Source: Galbibacter pacificus (GTDB lineage: Bacteria > Bacteroidota > Bacteroidia > Flavobacteriales > Flavobacteriaceae). From it: a DNA stretch of 64,000 nt. Position 1 is the stretch's first letter; every line of letters begins with the position of its first letter. The stretch lies in assembly GCF_029603165.1 (NCBI RefSeq), contig NZ_JAQSVC010000007.1, forward strand, positions 1 through 64,000, in the 5' to 3' direction. Made by a program: the position numbers and the translations under genes. The notes beneath the pieces were generated by a model, which worked only from the letters and a program-made list of their open reading frames with translations, did not search any database and had not been told where the DNA came from. This document shows, in pieces, positions 1 to 9,081 of this stretch.

Positions 1-84
1 AATTGGTATTCATACGTCTGGTTATCAGACTATAATTTACGCTAAATACAGGATAAAAACAAGCAAATGCTCCTGTATATTCAA

Positions 85-115
85 TAAAAAAGCTGGCCCG
101 GTTATGAGACAGCTT
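85..115 (-). terminator. Rho-independent terminator after the truncated tRNA-Leu copy
   Basis: Read on the minus strand, AAGCTG and CAGCTT form a stem around a 14-base loop, followed by a run of six U from the A-run at 85-90. It lies just past the 3' end of the tRNA-Leu fragment at 123-181, where a tRNA terminator belongs. Bases 1-84 hold only a small GTCTG/CAGAC hairpin (16-30) and no recognisable gene. Confidence 0.7.
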
Positions 116-122
116 CTTTTTC

Positions 123-181
123 GTGCGGGTGAAAGGACTCGAACCTTCACACCTTGTGGCACTAGATCCTAAGTCTAGCGT
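123..181 (-). repeat. att-type direct repeat: 3' part of tRNA-Leu(UAG)
   Basis: These 59 bases match the 3' part of the intact tRNA-Leu at 30959-31040 (anticodon stem-loop, variable arm, T arm, acceptor 3' strand, discriminator) in the same orientation, with mismatches only at 157, 163 and 177. Positions 163 and 177 pair in the anticodon stem, and the change is compensatory (U-A here, C-G in the intact gene). Similarity stops at 182, so the D arm and 5' acceptor strand are absent. This is the scar left when an element integrates into the 3' half of a tRNA gene. It marks the left border of the island. Confidence 0.85.
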
Positions 182-278
182 ATATTCGCACAAAGAAATC
201 TAAATTACCTGATATATAATTAGTTACATTTTTATTAATCTGCTATAAATATATTTAATAGCATAAAAAATTGATAAA

Positions 279-366
279 TGTTGTACCTATGTTGTACCCG
301 AAAAATCCAAGAAAACATGTATCTTTAGGATGTTATTTGAGTAAATATTTACACAAATGTTGTACC
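279..366 (+). repeat. Three direct repeats TGTTGTACC, candidate integrase arm sites
   Basis: TGTTGTACC occurs at 279-287, 290-298 and 358-366, between the att copy and the integrase start. The first two are 11 bp apart, one helical turn. A fourth copy in the same orientation lies at 30912-30920 next to the other att site. Short direct repeats flanking both cores are what arm-type binding sites of tyrosine recombinases look like. No protein-binding evidence exists in the sequence itself. Confidence 0.5.
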
Positions 367-394
367 TGATTTGGCTTTCGCAAACAGGTAAGCA

Positions 395-1086
395 ATGGCA
401 GCAAGCATACAAATTATTCTTAGAAAAAGACCTAACAGTGAAGGTCTTTATCCGCTTGCCATCAGAATAACTAAGGATCGCCATTCTACATACAAGTACC
501 TTGGTCATTATATCGATATTGAGGACTGGGATGATAAAAATAAACTTGTCAAAGAATCACATTATAATTCAGAAAAACTTAATGAACTTATTCAAATTAA
601 ACTAAACGAAGCCCAAAAGAGGATGGTTTCTTTGCAAGCTAAGGATAGGGATGCAACTGCATTTTTTATAAAAAAAGAAATATATAAGCCATCAAAAAAA
701 TCTAATTTTTTTTGATCTTGCCAAGGAGCATCTTGATGAATTAGAGGCATATAATAAGCACAACCGACATTCTAGTGATTCAGCTTATATTGGGTATATC
801 TATAAGTTTAATAGGTCAAGACAGTTATCATTTAAAGAAATAGATGAAAGATTTTTAAATAAACTGAAAATCTATTTAATTCAAGAGCATTCTCTTTGTT
901 TAGTATCCATCATGAATGTTTTTGTGCTTGTTAGGATGCTTTATAATAAGGCTATCAAAGCAAGGATTGTTAAAAAGAAACTATATCCATTTGGCAGTGA
1001 TAAAATTAGAATCAAATTTCCTGAAACTGAAAAGGTCGGTTTAGATATTGATGAAATTCAAAGAATTGAATCCTTGGACAACTTAA
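395..1086 (+). pseudogene. Tyrosine-type integrase, frameshifted and lacking its catalytic domain
   Basis: The first 106 codons encode the N-terminal arm-binding domain typical of Bacteroidota integrases (IILRKRPNSEGLYPLAIRI, then a YLG..ID..DWD segment). The frame breaks in a run of eight T at 706-713, where TGA follows. One base more or less restores a frame running through a SAM-like core-binding domain to about 1083 (LDIDEIQRIESLDNL). The sequence then switches to an unrelated IS21-like fragment, so the catalytic R...HxxR...Y domain is missing. About 230 of a usual 400 residues survive. The T-run frameshift alone could be a sequencing error; the missing C-terminal half is not explained that way. 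It lies beside the left att copy, as expected of the island's own integrase. Confidence 0.8.
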
Positions 1087-1090
1087 CATA

Positions 1091-1196
1091 TGGAGAAACT
1101 CATACGGTGACAAGCTTTTTATTGATTATAAAGGAAAGAAACTATCCATTGTCAATAAACAAACAGGGGAAATTAAAGAAGTTGAATTTTTTAAAA
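1091..1196 (+). pseudogene. Remnant of an IS21-family IstA transposase
   Basis: In the frame that begins TCA at 1100 the sequence reads SYGDKLFIDYKGKKLSIV followed by NKQTGEIKEVEFF. This is the start of the DDE domain of Bacteroidota IstA proteins, where a GEK/GDK-(x)-F-(V/I)-D-(x)-GKKL-(x)-(I/V)-V pattern is usual and the D is catalytic. Only about 35 codons remain, and there is no start codon or IstB partner. It begins where the integrase loses its catalytic half, so an IS21 insertion followed by deletion probably destroyed the integrase. The assignment is by pattern recall. Confidence 0.55.
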
Positions 1197-1202
1197 ACAT
1201 CC

Positions 1203-2492
1203 CTAAAAATTCTCATTCAATCTTAAAAATAAACCTTTGGTGCCATAACTTCCCCAACCATAATCAATCCCGATATTGGTTCTGGCTTTTTGGCTAATAT
1301 TAAAACGAAGCCCTAAACCGCCGCCTGGTTCTATATATTCAAACAAATCAATACCATTGCTTTTGCCACTAGCTGTGGTGGCATTGGCGTATAAAACCAG
1401 TCCTAAAAGTTTCGGGTTCTTTTTAGAGGCATAAAGGTGCTTTCTGTATTCTACGCCGGTAAACATTAAATGATTTCCTCTAAAGCGTCCTTGCGCATAA
1501 GGTTCACCTGTTTTAGAATATTGGTCCCATCCTATTGCTGGAAGGTTCATATATGGCAAATCCCCGGATACAGTAAAATTACCAACCATCCATAAGGCTA
1601 GAATATTATTGTTGTCTGGGGTGAAATTGAAATAGTCGCGGTATTCTATCCAGAGTTGCGACGAGCTTTGGTCACTGCCTAAAAACTCTGGATTTATTTT
1701 GTATTGTACCATGGCGTAACGACCTTGATACGGGTTGTTGATGTTGTCTCTGGTGTCGTAAACCCCGTTTAAAGACAATCCTACCAAGGTACTTTTGTCT
1801 TGTTTAAAACCATAGCGCTCGTTATACGCATAATATGGGGTGATTACTGGAGTGTCTGCCTCCAGATCTAATAATTGATCTTTTATATTTCTAAAGAAAT
1901 CTAAATGTAGACCAAGACCAGCATAAAACGGCGAATCGTTTATTTGCCTTAGATAGGTTTCGTAAAATCTGAAAAATGAGAACTCCATCATATCGGTTTC
2001 CGAAGTGCCTTCAATAGAGCTATCGTCAAAACCAAAATTATTGCTAGCCATTCGTGCTGATTGTGGTCCTGTACCCAAGCCCCAAGTAGGCTGCGATGAG
2101 TTTAAGTACCGCCAATCACCTAATAAAATATATTTGTTGTCTTCACCATATATGGTCGATTTTAAGGTGATAATGGTTTGCTTTTTGGTAGTATGCGCCA
2201 AACCGAGTAAGGCATTCGATATCTTGGTGGTTTCGGGTTCTCCCAAAAAGCCACTTACCGAAGCGCCTACACCATAAATAAAACCAAACGCAGGATTGGC
2301 ACCTATAACTGGTACGGGTGAAAAGTAAACGGTTCCTTTAGTGGGAGGTTCTTGTTTTTTTAGTTTTTTGGCTTCCTTTTTAGCTTGTTTACGTTGCTTA
2401 TTACTTGCAATGGTATCGTTTTGAGCTAGAGCCGAAAAGGATAGCATCATGATAATAATGCAACTGTAAATGATTTTAATATGATGTGTCAT
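1203..2492 (-). CDS. BamA/TamA-like outer-membrane beta-barrel protein
   Basis: The 429-residue protein starts with a signal peptide ending near ALAQ (residue 23), then a Lys-rich segment (about 30-50). The rest is alternating aromatic and polar strands with Gly-rich turns, ending in Phe. The order of motifs (YFSPVPVIGANPAFGFIYG early, YDTRDNINNPYQGRY midway, a GLGLRFNIS strand near the end) resembles the surface-antigen/BamA-TamA barrel without POTRA domains. It lies in the outer membrane; its substrate is not evident. It is last in the minus-strand cluster with a neuromedin-U-like protein, sulfatases and DUF1254 proteins, so a transport role for that module is possible. Its 3' end abuts the integrase debris. 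Confidence 0.7.
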   Translation of the reverse strand: MTHHIKIIYSCIIIMMLSFSALAQNDTIASNKQRKQAKKEAKKLKKQEPPTKGTVYFSPVPVIGANPAFGFIYGVGASVSGFLGEPETTKISNALLGLAHTTKKQTIITLKSTIYGEDNKYILLGDWRYLNSSQPTWGLGTGPQSARMASNNFGFDDSSIEGTSETDMMEFSFFRFYETYLRQINDSPFYAGLGLHLDFFRNIKDQLLDLEADTPVITPYYAYNERYGFKQDKSTLVGLSLNGVYDTRDNINNPYQGRYAMVQYKINPEFLGSDQSSSQLWIEYRDYFNFTPDNNNILALWMVGNFTVSGDLPYMNLPAIGWDQYSKTGEPYAQGRFRGNHLMFTGVEYRKHLYASKKNPKLLGLVLYANATTASGKSNGIDLFEYIEPGGGLGLRFNISQKARTNIGIDYGWGSYGTKGLFLRLNENF

Positions 2493-2513
2493 AAAACGTT
2501 GTGGTTAATGTGA

Positions 2514-3364
2514 TTAATTAAAAATAATTTGTAACTGAAACACCGATTCCCAAGTACCAACAATATCGGGTCTTACGGTGTTATAAAACAGTTGGGCTGC
2601 GGCACAATAAATAATTTAGATTCTTCTATTTTAAAGGTTTTTCCAGCACCCCCACCAAGAGAGAGTAACAATTGGTCGCCACTTTCGGCCAGCCAATTGT
2701 TAACGATCGTGGCATTACTTTCTAAAAACCAGCCTTTAGCTAAATTGTAATAGGTGAAATATTGAAAGTTAAAGGAATTTACTTTGTTTGTACCTTCACC
2801 CCCTAACGACCAATAATTTTGAATGACAAAACCATCCGAAAACGTGTCGCCACCATGGTTGAATAATACGGAAGTCCCCATGCTCACACGGTTGCTCCCT
2901 AAAATGGGCTCGGTACGCGTGGGTAATTGAATGGCAGGTCCCACACCCCAACTAATGTTGCCCTTTTTCTCGATGGAAGTAAAGAACCCATTAAATAAAA
3001 TATTATCCAAACCACCTGCATGCGCTCTACCGCTTTCTTGAGTGGGCGTAGGATAAATAGGTACATGGCTAGACGAATTAGTGGACGAAATAGATTGGAA
3101 CGAAATAATGGTATAGGTAATCAATTTCAGATTTTCACCTAATCGAAATGGCCAAACCGGCTGAATGGAAAAGGACTGCGCCATACCGCCATCAATAGGC
3201 AATAACACTTCCTGCAAATAAATACTGCGTAAACCAGCTATAGGGTCTTGACGTTTTCTGGCCATGTCTTCTACAAAAAGTTGTTCTAGAGCTTCAGTCT
3301 GCGAATAAGCGTCCATACAAAATAAACAAATACACAAGCACAAGAATAGATAAAACTGCTTCAT
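2514..3364 (-). pseudogene. Neuromedin-U-like secreted/outer-membrane protein, frameshifted near its C-terminus
   Basis: The best start is the ATG at 3362-3364, giving MKQFYLFLCLCICLFCMDAYSQ, a clear signal peptide; an upstream ATG at 3400 adds an unlikely leader. The body has the beta-rich composition of proteins database-labelled neuromedin U (a misnomer), probably a barrel. The uninterrupted frame ends at 2573 with an odd tail after ..LFIVPQ. Another frame continues without a break through QLFYNTVRPDIVGTWESVF to a stop at 2514, which reads like the natural C-terminal strands. A single-base frameshift near 2585-2600 would explain it. It is either a mild pseudogene or a sequence error. Confidence 0.6.
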
Positions 3365-3497
3365 AAAGTTTAAATTTAAAACGCTGCAAATGGTTTTCAA
3401 GACAGTGTTTGTATGTGAAATTAATTAATGATCTGTCTAATACGGCCCTTACAATAGTTTGCTATTATTTTCTTAGTAATTTCACCAAAATATTTGT

Positions 3498-5867
3498 TTA
3501 CATGTTTATATACTTAATCGAAGTCTCTCCAATGGTTCCGTTGAAAGAAAAAGGAGCTTCCTTATGGTAGTCTAGTGAGACAGGCGAGTCGCGGTCTGTT
3601 CCAATATCGAAGGTGGCATTACTAGTAAAATGCAAAGACATTCCGTTAGGAACTCGTCCAGAGGCAACTTCTTTACCATCTACACGAATAACCACATCTA
3701 TAGGGCCTCCAATTTTGTCTATAAGCTTAGATTCTATAGATATTTTCTTTTGTCCAGGTTTGATGGTTTTAGATTGTATTTTGGTTCTTCTTACCATAAA
3801 CAAATTAAATTCGTAGTGCAGTTGATTGTCTTTAAAGAAGCAAGTAACTCCACCGCCCATTCCTGCTAAGGCGTACAATACGCCATTGGCATTTTCTGGC
3901 ACATCAACTTCCATTTCAACTAAACTACTTACTTTATCAAGTTTCGGTGCTGTTGATTCAGGCATGTTGGATATAGGGTGGTTAAAAACCCACTCAGTTC
4001 TATTTGGTGCAGGGGCATCTTCTGGGTGATAAAGTGCCGTAGACCATAGGCCTCCACCAATAGGTAGATTTTTATTTTTAGCAGATTCGGTTAGAAAAAG
4101 GGCTTTCATTTCTTCTAATTTTTCTGGGTATTGGGCAGACACATCGTTGGCTTGCGACCAGTCTTCATCTATATGGTACAACTCCCAGGTATCTGTTAGG
4201 GGCGACCATTCTTTAATGCCTTTTGGAATTCCACCAACCCATGGGGTGCGTGGTCCTGGAGCAGAAGCAAACCAGCCTTCATGATAAATGCCTCTGCTGG
4301 CCATGATATCGAAAAATTGAGTGGATCTACGCCCCTTTGCTTTTGTATCGTTAAACGAATAGGCTAAGCTTATGCCATCCATAGCGTCTTGGGTAAATCC
4401 ATTAACCACGTTAGGATGTTGTATATCTAAAAGTTCATAAACAGTAGGGGCAATATCAATACAATGATGAAATTGCGAGTGAGGTTTACCGTCTGGTTTA
4501 ATCGATTTAGGCCATGATACTGCAAGCGGATTACGAGTGCCTCCAAAATAAGCACCCTGTAGCTTGGTGCCTTGGTATGGAGTGCTTCCGGCCCAGGCCC
4601 ATCCAGCGTGGTACATATTGTCTGTTAATGCGGAGCCTAAAACATCTAAGCCTCCTATGTCATTCAACGCAGAGATATGTTCTGAAATTTTAGTAGGAAT
4701 ACCATTTTGTGCTAATTGTTCGCTTATGGTTCCGTATAAGCCTTCTGAGGAAGAACCGTTATCGCCCCAGATATAAAAAATAATGGTGTTATCCAGTTCT
4801 CCTGCAGCTTCTATTTCATCTAGAATACGTCCCGCTTGTGTATCTGCATGTTCTGTAAACCCAGCAAAAACTTCCATTAAACGACGTTGAAAGGGTTTTT
4901 CATTTTCTGGGATGGATTCCCAAGAGGCCATTGTTTCCGCTCTTGGAGTTAGTTTTGCGTTTTCTGAAACCCAGCCAAGTTTCTTCTGGTTTTCAAAAAC
5001 ACGTTTTCTGTATGCATCCCATCCATCATCAAATTTGCCTTTGTATTTATCGGCCCATTCTTTCATGACTTGGTGTGGCCCGTGGGAGGCACCTGGTGCC
5101 CAATAAACAAACCAAGGTTTATCTGGTGCATAGGCTTTTTGTTCCCTAAGCCATGTAATGGCATCGTCTGCAATATCCTCAGATAAGTGGTAATGGTCGT
5201 TGCCACCAGAGGTTTCGGGGTGGTCCACAAACGTTGTGTTTCGCACCATGGTAGGCTCAAATTGAGAGGCCTCCCCAGCTAGAAAACCATAAAAATACTC
5301 AAAGCCATAGCCCGTTGGCCAATAGTCGAAAGGACCTTTTGAGGTAATTTGATCTTCTGGGGTATTATGCCATTTACCAAAAGCTGCCGTGTTATAACCG
5401 TAAGCTTTGAGTACTTCTGCCATAGTAGCTGATGTTTTTGGGATAATACCGCTAAATCCATCAAAGTCGTTTGCAATGGCCGAAATTTGTCCGTTGCCTA
5501 CCCGTGTATGGTTTCGGCCTGTAAGAATTGCAGCTCGGGTAGGGGAGCACATGGCCGTGGTGTGGAAACGGTTATAGGAAATGCCATTTTCAGCCACTCT
5601 ATCGAGTGTTGGGGTATGAATTTCACCTCCGTAGGTGGTTGGAAAACCGTTACCTACATCGTCAATTAAAATAACTAAAATATTAGGTGCATCATCTGGT
5701 AACCTTTTTGGGTCTTCCCGTTTTTGATAACTGGAAGTTTCTATGGTAACCCCTGGTTTAGAAGCCGACGGTGTGGGCGGAAACGGTAAAACATCTTGTG
5801 CATTTGCACTAAAGGCAAAAATCAAAAATATGAGGGGGAATAATAGTTTATTATATTTTAGGTACAT
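3498..5867 (-). CDS. Secreted arylsulfatase, long class (789 aa)
   Basis: This is a type I sulfatase (alkaline-phosphatase superfamily) that hydrolyses sulfate esters. The signal peptide ends near SANAQ (residue 24). Metal-binding residues lie in LVILIDDVGNG (about 63-73). The activation motif CSPTRAAILTGR begins at Cys107, which a formylglycine-generating enzyme would convert to formylglycine; no such maturase is in this window. The length matches the roughly 780-residue bacterial arylsulfatase class with an extra C-terminal beta domain (about 640-789) rather than the 500-550-residue class. The substrate cannot be read from the sequence. A terminator-like hairpin at 6038-6065 separates it from the gene before it, so it probably has its own promoter in 5868-6037. 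Confidence 0.9.
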   Translation of the reverse strand: MYLKYNKLLFPLIFLIFAFSANAQDVLPFPPTPSASKPGVTIETSSYQKREDPKRLPDDAPNILVILIDDVGNGFPTTYGGEIHTPTLDRVAENGISYNRFHTTAMCSPTRAAILTGRNHTRVGNGQISAIANDFDGFSGIIPKTSATMAEVLKAYGYNTAAFGKWHNTPEDQITSKGPFDYWPTGYGFEYFYGFLAGEASQFEPTMVRNTTFVDHPETSGGNDHYHLSEDIADDAITWLREQKAYAPDKPWFVYWAPGASHGPHQVMKEWADKYKGKFDDGWDAYRKRVFENQKKLGWVSENAKLTPRAETMASWESIPENEKPFQRRLMEVFAGFTEHADTQAGRILDEIEAAGELDNTIIFYIWGDNGSSSEGLYGTISEQLAQNGIPTKISEHISALNDIGGLDVLGSALTDNMYHAGWAWAGSTPYQGTKLQGAYFGGTRNPLAVSWPKSIKPDGKPHSQFHHCIDIAPTVYELLDIQHPNVVNGFTQDAMDGISLAYSFNDTKAKGRRSTQFFDIMASRGIYHEGWFASAPGPRTPWVGGIPKGIKEWSPLTDTWELYHIDEDWSQANDVSAQYPEKLEEMKALFLTESAKNKNLPIGGGLWSTALYHPEDAPAPNRTEWVFNHPISNMPESTAPKLDKVSSLVEMEVDVPENANGVLYALAGMGGGVTCFFKDNQLHYEFNLFMVRRTKIQSKTIKPGQKKISIESKLIDKIGGPIDVVIRVDGKEVASGRVPNGMSLHFTSNATFDIGTDRDSPVSLDYHKEAPFSFNGTIGETSIKYINM

Positions 5868-6037
5868 GATTAATAGTTTTAATTATTAATATTATGGTTA
5901 TAACTAGAACGTTTTTGTGGTTTTTTAAGTTTTAAGAAAGGAATTGATTGATGGTTCCTTTTTATAAATAATGTTAATCTTGTCCGAATCATGATGGCCA
6001 TTCCTGTGAATAATAGATTCCAATCATAAATAATAAA

Positions 6038-6065
6038 ACCTCTAAAGTTATAGAAACTAAGAGGT
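6038..6065 (-). terminator. Terminator downstream of the 488-aa DUF1254 gene
   Basis: On the minus strand ACCTCTTAGTTT and AACTTTAGAGGT form a hairpin with a short loop, followed by TTTTATTATTT. It lies 17 bases past the stop codon at 6082 and before the sulfatase gene. The CTTTAGA in its right arm is part of the stem and lacks the repeat and spacing of the island's regulatory sites. Confidence 0.6.
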
Positions 6066-6081
6066 CTATTAATATATTAAG

Positions 6082-7548
6082 TTACCTCACGTTCTTTGTT
6101 TGTGGCGGAGTCCAAGTGCCTTCGTAAATGGCTTTTTTAGGACCATAAGCTCTAATATAAAGTGAATACACGCCTTCTTTAGGCGATGGTAACCAGTTGT
6201 TTTTCAATCTGCCTTTTGGAGCATTTGGCTGTACATAAATGGTTAAACTACCATCGGGATTATACACTAAATCTTTGTTTTTAGTCCCTAAAGAATAGCG
6301 GTCTATCTCGTTAGGATAAAAGAAATGTTGTTCGTTATAAAGAGTTAAAGACCAAAATCCATTAACAGGGGGTGTTTCCCCTTTTTTAAAAGTCACTTCA
6401 TAATTGTTACCTCCCGTTAAGCGACCAGCGCTTGAATCGAAATCATTTCCAAAATACATGGTCTCGAATGGAATGTTTGAAAACATATTTCCCTTAGCTG
6501 TTGCCGTACGTTGAAAATAGCCAAATCCAAATTCGGCTGCATTCTTTTGCGTGCGCCATCCGTTTCCGGCTTCAACTCCATTGTTTCTAAATTCGAACAT
6601 AGGTTGAATGATTTCCTTTTCGGTTTCTACAGCAACATCAACTAAGGCTTGTTGTAATTCTGGATTGTCTTTGGCAGCATCCAAAATTTGCTTGATCCAA
6701 GCATACATCGCTTCCTCTCCTGGTAGTGCTGGTACTTCTTCCATCACCTCTGGTAGTTGCTCAAAGAATGTTTCTGGTACCACCCATGCGGTCTCGCCTT
6801 TACTTCCAGCATTCGGGTCTGGAATGGTTTTCGCTTCGGTCCAATTAATTGTTTTCATTTTACCTGTGTATTCGCTAGCAGGATACTGGACAATTTGGTT
6901 AATCAGGGGTTGGATGTCTTTTTTGTCCTGTTTGGTATCATCCATAAATACACGTGGAAAAATAGCTCCTATGTTGGTTGGCGATTGATAGACAGCTTCT
7001 ACACCTGCTGGTTTTTCACCAGACCAATCCGGTCCAACAAACATATAAAACCCAGGTTTGGTGTTGTACATACTTCCTACTGTAGCAAAGGAATTACTGC
7101 GTTGGTCAACAATTTGATACACCCAAAAGCGATCGTCAAAATCAGGGATTTGAATAATAACAGCTGGGTCTTTTTTAAAGTTTAAAAAACCTAGTCCATA
7201 AACCACGTCTTGATTCGGACTGGTAATAAAACGTTGTTCTGGCGCCAGATAATCGTGCAGCATGGTATTTTGGTTGCTAGGTGCAACGGGTAGCACGCCA
7301 CCCATATAACCACGAAATGGCGCTTTACCACCAATTTGTGCTTCTCGGTTGTGCATGTTTACCAAAGGCCATCCCCATAAATAAGCCATCTTACCAATGG
7401 CTTTGACGTATTCTTTAGAAAGTGGCGCACCTGGTATTGGTGCTTGGACTTCGCTTGCTTGGGTGGGTTGTGGCACTTGTCCACTATGTTGGGCAAAGCT
7501 GCTTATGGTTCCTGCCAAGAGGAAAATAGATAACATAGATGTTTTCAT
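6082..7548 (-). CDS. Secreted DUF1254/DUF1214 domain protein
   Basis: The 488-residue protein has a signal peptide (MKTSMLSIFLLAGTISSFAQ). An N-terminal DUF1254 domain follows (about 45-170; YLWGWPLVNMHNRE and a SPNQDVVYGLGFLNF segment). A C-terminal DUF1214 domain covers about 370-480 (FWSLTLYNEQHFFYPN, then SLTIYVQPNAP and NWLPSP). This two-domain arrangement is widespread but no biochemical activity is established. It is probably periplasmic. It sits between two arylsulfatases and next to a second DUF1254/1214 protein, so a part in handling the sulfated substrate is likely but unproven. A 9-bp perfect inverted repeat lies in its leader (7570-7602). Confidence 0.85.
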   Translation of the reverse strand: MKTSMLSIFLLAGTISSFAQHSGQVPQPTQASEVQAPIPGAPLSKEYVKAIGKMAYLWGWPLVNMHNREAQIGGKAPFRGYMGGVLPVAPSNQNTMLHDYLAPEQRFITSPNQDVVYGLGFLNFKKDPAVIIQIPDFDDRFWVYQIVDQRSNSFATVGSMYNTKPGFYMFVGPDWSGEKPAGVEAVYQSPTNIGAIFPRVFMDDTKQDKKDIQPLINQIVQYPASEYTGKMKTINWTEAKTIPDPNAGSKGETAWVVPETFFEQLPEVMEEVPALPGEEAMYAWIKQILDAAKDNPELQQALVDVAVETEKEIIQPMFEFRNNGVEAGNGWRTQKNAAEFGFGYFQRTATAKGNMFSNIPFETMYFGNDFDSSAGRLTGGNNYEVTFKKGETPPVNGFWSLTLYNEQHFFYPNEIDRYSLGTKNKDLVYNPDGSLTIYVQPNAPKGRLKNNWLPSPKEGVYSLYIRAYGPKKAIYEGTWTPPQTKNVR

Positions 7549-7569
7549 GAGAGTGATGATGTGTTTGTT

Positions 7570-7602
7570 TAGATCTTCAAGAGTTTGAAAACCATGAAGA
7601 TC
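7570..7602. promoter_or_regulatory. Perfect 9-bp inverted repeat in the leader of the DUF1254 gene
   Basis: AGATCTTCA (7570-7578) and TGAAGATCT (7594-7602) are perfect inverted complements around a 15-base spacer. They lie 22 bases upstream of the ATG at 7546-7548 on the minus strand and just past the stop of the preceding gene (7627). No U-run follows, so it is not a standard terminator. An operator or an mRNA structure limiting downstream expression are both possible. Confidence 0.4.
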
Positions 7603-7626
7603 TATGATTAATTAATAGCTTTTAGG

Positions 7627-8724
7627 TTATTGAACGACTTCTATCTTTACATTGTTCTTGTCAAGATTATGTACATAATCTATAACTTGCTCTGGAGTAT
7701 CTGGTACGTAAAGACGGATAACCATAGTCCAATTATCCACTGTGTCTAAATTGTTTTTTTGATCTGGACAGTTAAAATAAAAAGTAATCGAACCATCGGT
7801 ATCCTTTTCGGCATTTCTATCTCTTAAGGCATAGTTTTCTGTGGCTATCCAACCTCTCATATCATAAACTGTAACCGACATAAATCCACCTTTGTCGTAT
7901 TGTAAAGGCGGTTTTGGTAGTGTAATTTTAGAGCATACACTACTCTTCTTGGCTTCGCCTTCCGGCATTATTTTGGGCCAGTAAATGGCGTGTTCTTTGG
8001 GTAAACCAGCCCATCCGCCTGCCGCAGCAATAGTGTAATCTTCTTGGCTAACTACATCAGGAGTTCCGAAGGCTTTCCAAGATCTCACCTTGGGGCCTTG
8101 GTACAATAAAGAGTCCCGAACTCTGTCTAATGACGCTTTATCAAACCCTTTTGGTGTGTAGGGTTTGTTGGATTTTGCTTTAATGATGTAAGCGTCTTGG
8201 TGTTTGTGCGCATCGGTATAACCCGCTTCGTTTTCGGGGCGGACTTCGGTACGGGTGTTTAGCCATACATAGTTGCCTTTAGTAAGCATGTCTGATGTTA
8301 TGTGTAAACTATCGCCAGGGTAGAGTACAGCAAAGGTGTATTGATTTTCATCAAAAACCTGTATTACCGAATATTTATCCCACTCCGGATTTATAAGTGT
8401 TGCGCCTTCGGAGCAATCTACTACGGCATGACTATATAAACAGTCTTGATTTTCGCGAATGACTACTTGGGTTTTAATGTCGGAATATTCGCGGTGATGG
8501 TTAAAGGTGTTTACAGGCACTTCTTTCATTAAATCTGAAAAATAATGGTCGGTTTCGGCCTCGACAAAGTTTTTGGTGGTTACTATAATATTATCAGGCT
8601 CTGTTGGTTTTTCTTCCTTCTCAGAAACAGTCTCCTTATTATTTTTTTTGTTATTGTTGGCACAACTTACAGTAAGAAGTAATACTGCAACAATCATAGC
8701 AAAAAAATGAATTTTTGTTCTCAT
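7627..8724 (-). CDS. DUF1254/DUF1214 lipoprotein
   Basis: The 365-residue protein has a lipobox (LLLTVSC, Cys about 21) followed by an Asn/Lys/Glu-rich linker, so it should be a membrane-anchored lipoprotein. The N-terminal domain is a short DUF1254-like region. The C-terminal part (about 265-360) shows DUF1214 features: GGFMSVTVYDMRGWIATENY, a D-G-S-I-T-F-Y strand and NWTMVIRLY. It is shorter than, and diverged from, its 488-residue neighbour 78 bases downstream, with which it may be co-transcribed. Its function is unknown; the gene context ties it to the arylsulfatases. Confidence 0.75.
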   Translation of the reverse strand: MRTKIHFFAMIVAVLLLTVSCANNNKKNNKETVSEKEEKPTEPDNIIVTTKNFVEAETDHYFSDLMKEVPVNTFNHHREYSDIKTQVVIRENQDCLYSHAVVDCSEGATLINPEWDKYSVIQVFDENQYTFAVLYPGDSLHITSDMLTKGNYVWLNTRTEVRPENEAGYTDAHKHQDAYIIKAKSNKPYTPKGFDKASLDRVRDSLLYQGPKVRSWKAFGTPDVVSQEDYTIAAAGGWAGLPKEHAIYWPKIMPEGEAKKSSVCSKITLPKPPLQYDKGGFMSVTVYDMRGWIATENYALRDRNAEKDTDGSITFYFNCPDQKNNLDTVDNWTMVIRLYVPDTPEQVIDYVHNLDKNNVKIEVVQ

Positions 8725-9081
8725 TGTACTCTTAATATGGGTTGATACTATATTTGTTGTAGTGTATGGGGAAAGAAATATAATTTAAAGATATGAAGTA
8801 TTTATAAAAAAATACGATAAACATACATTTATATACAAAAAACAGTTAATTCGATGTTAAAACATTAAAGGTAAAACTTATTTATGATGATTATTTTAAA
8901 ACTATAGCAGGCTAAAACTACTATCTTTGAGTATATCCAAATTTTGATAAATGGAAAATCTTGTATACAATAAATGAATGGTTAATTCCAGATTAATATA
9001 TGAAAATAACAATTTTATAATTAAAGTATGATTGATTAACAATCACTTAATTTATCAGTTGCAAAAAACTAATTTATTTTA

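Noticed and set aside
706-713. Programmed frameshift at the eight-T run of the integrase
   Set aside because: The catalytic domain is missing downstream, so a productive frameshift would still give an inactive protein; decay or a base-calling error is simpler.
2005-2277. Plus-strand reading frame inside the BamA-like gene
   Set aside because: It is a shadow of the well-supported minus-strand barrel gene; the composition and sequence show no protein-like features of its own.
6038-6065. CTTTAGA on the minus strand before the long arylsulfatase gene as a regulon site
   Set aside because: It is one arm of a terminator hairpin, has no partner half-site 11 bp upstream and no -7 box nine bases after it.
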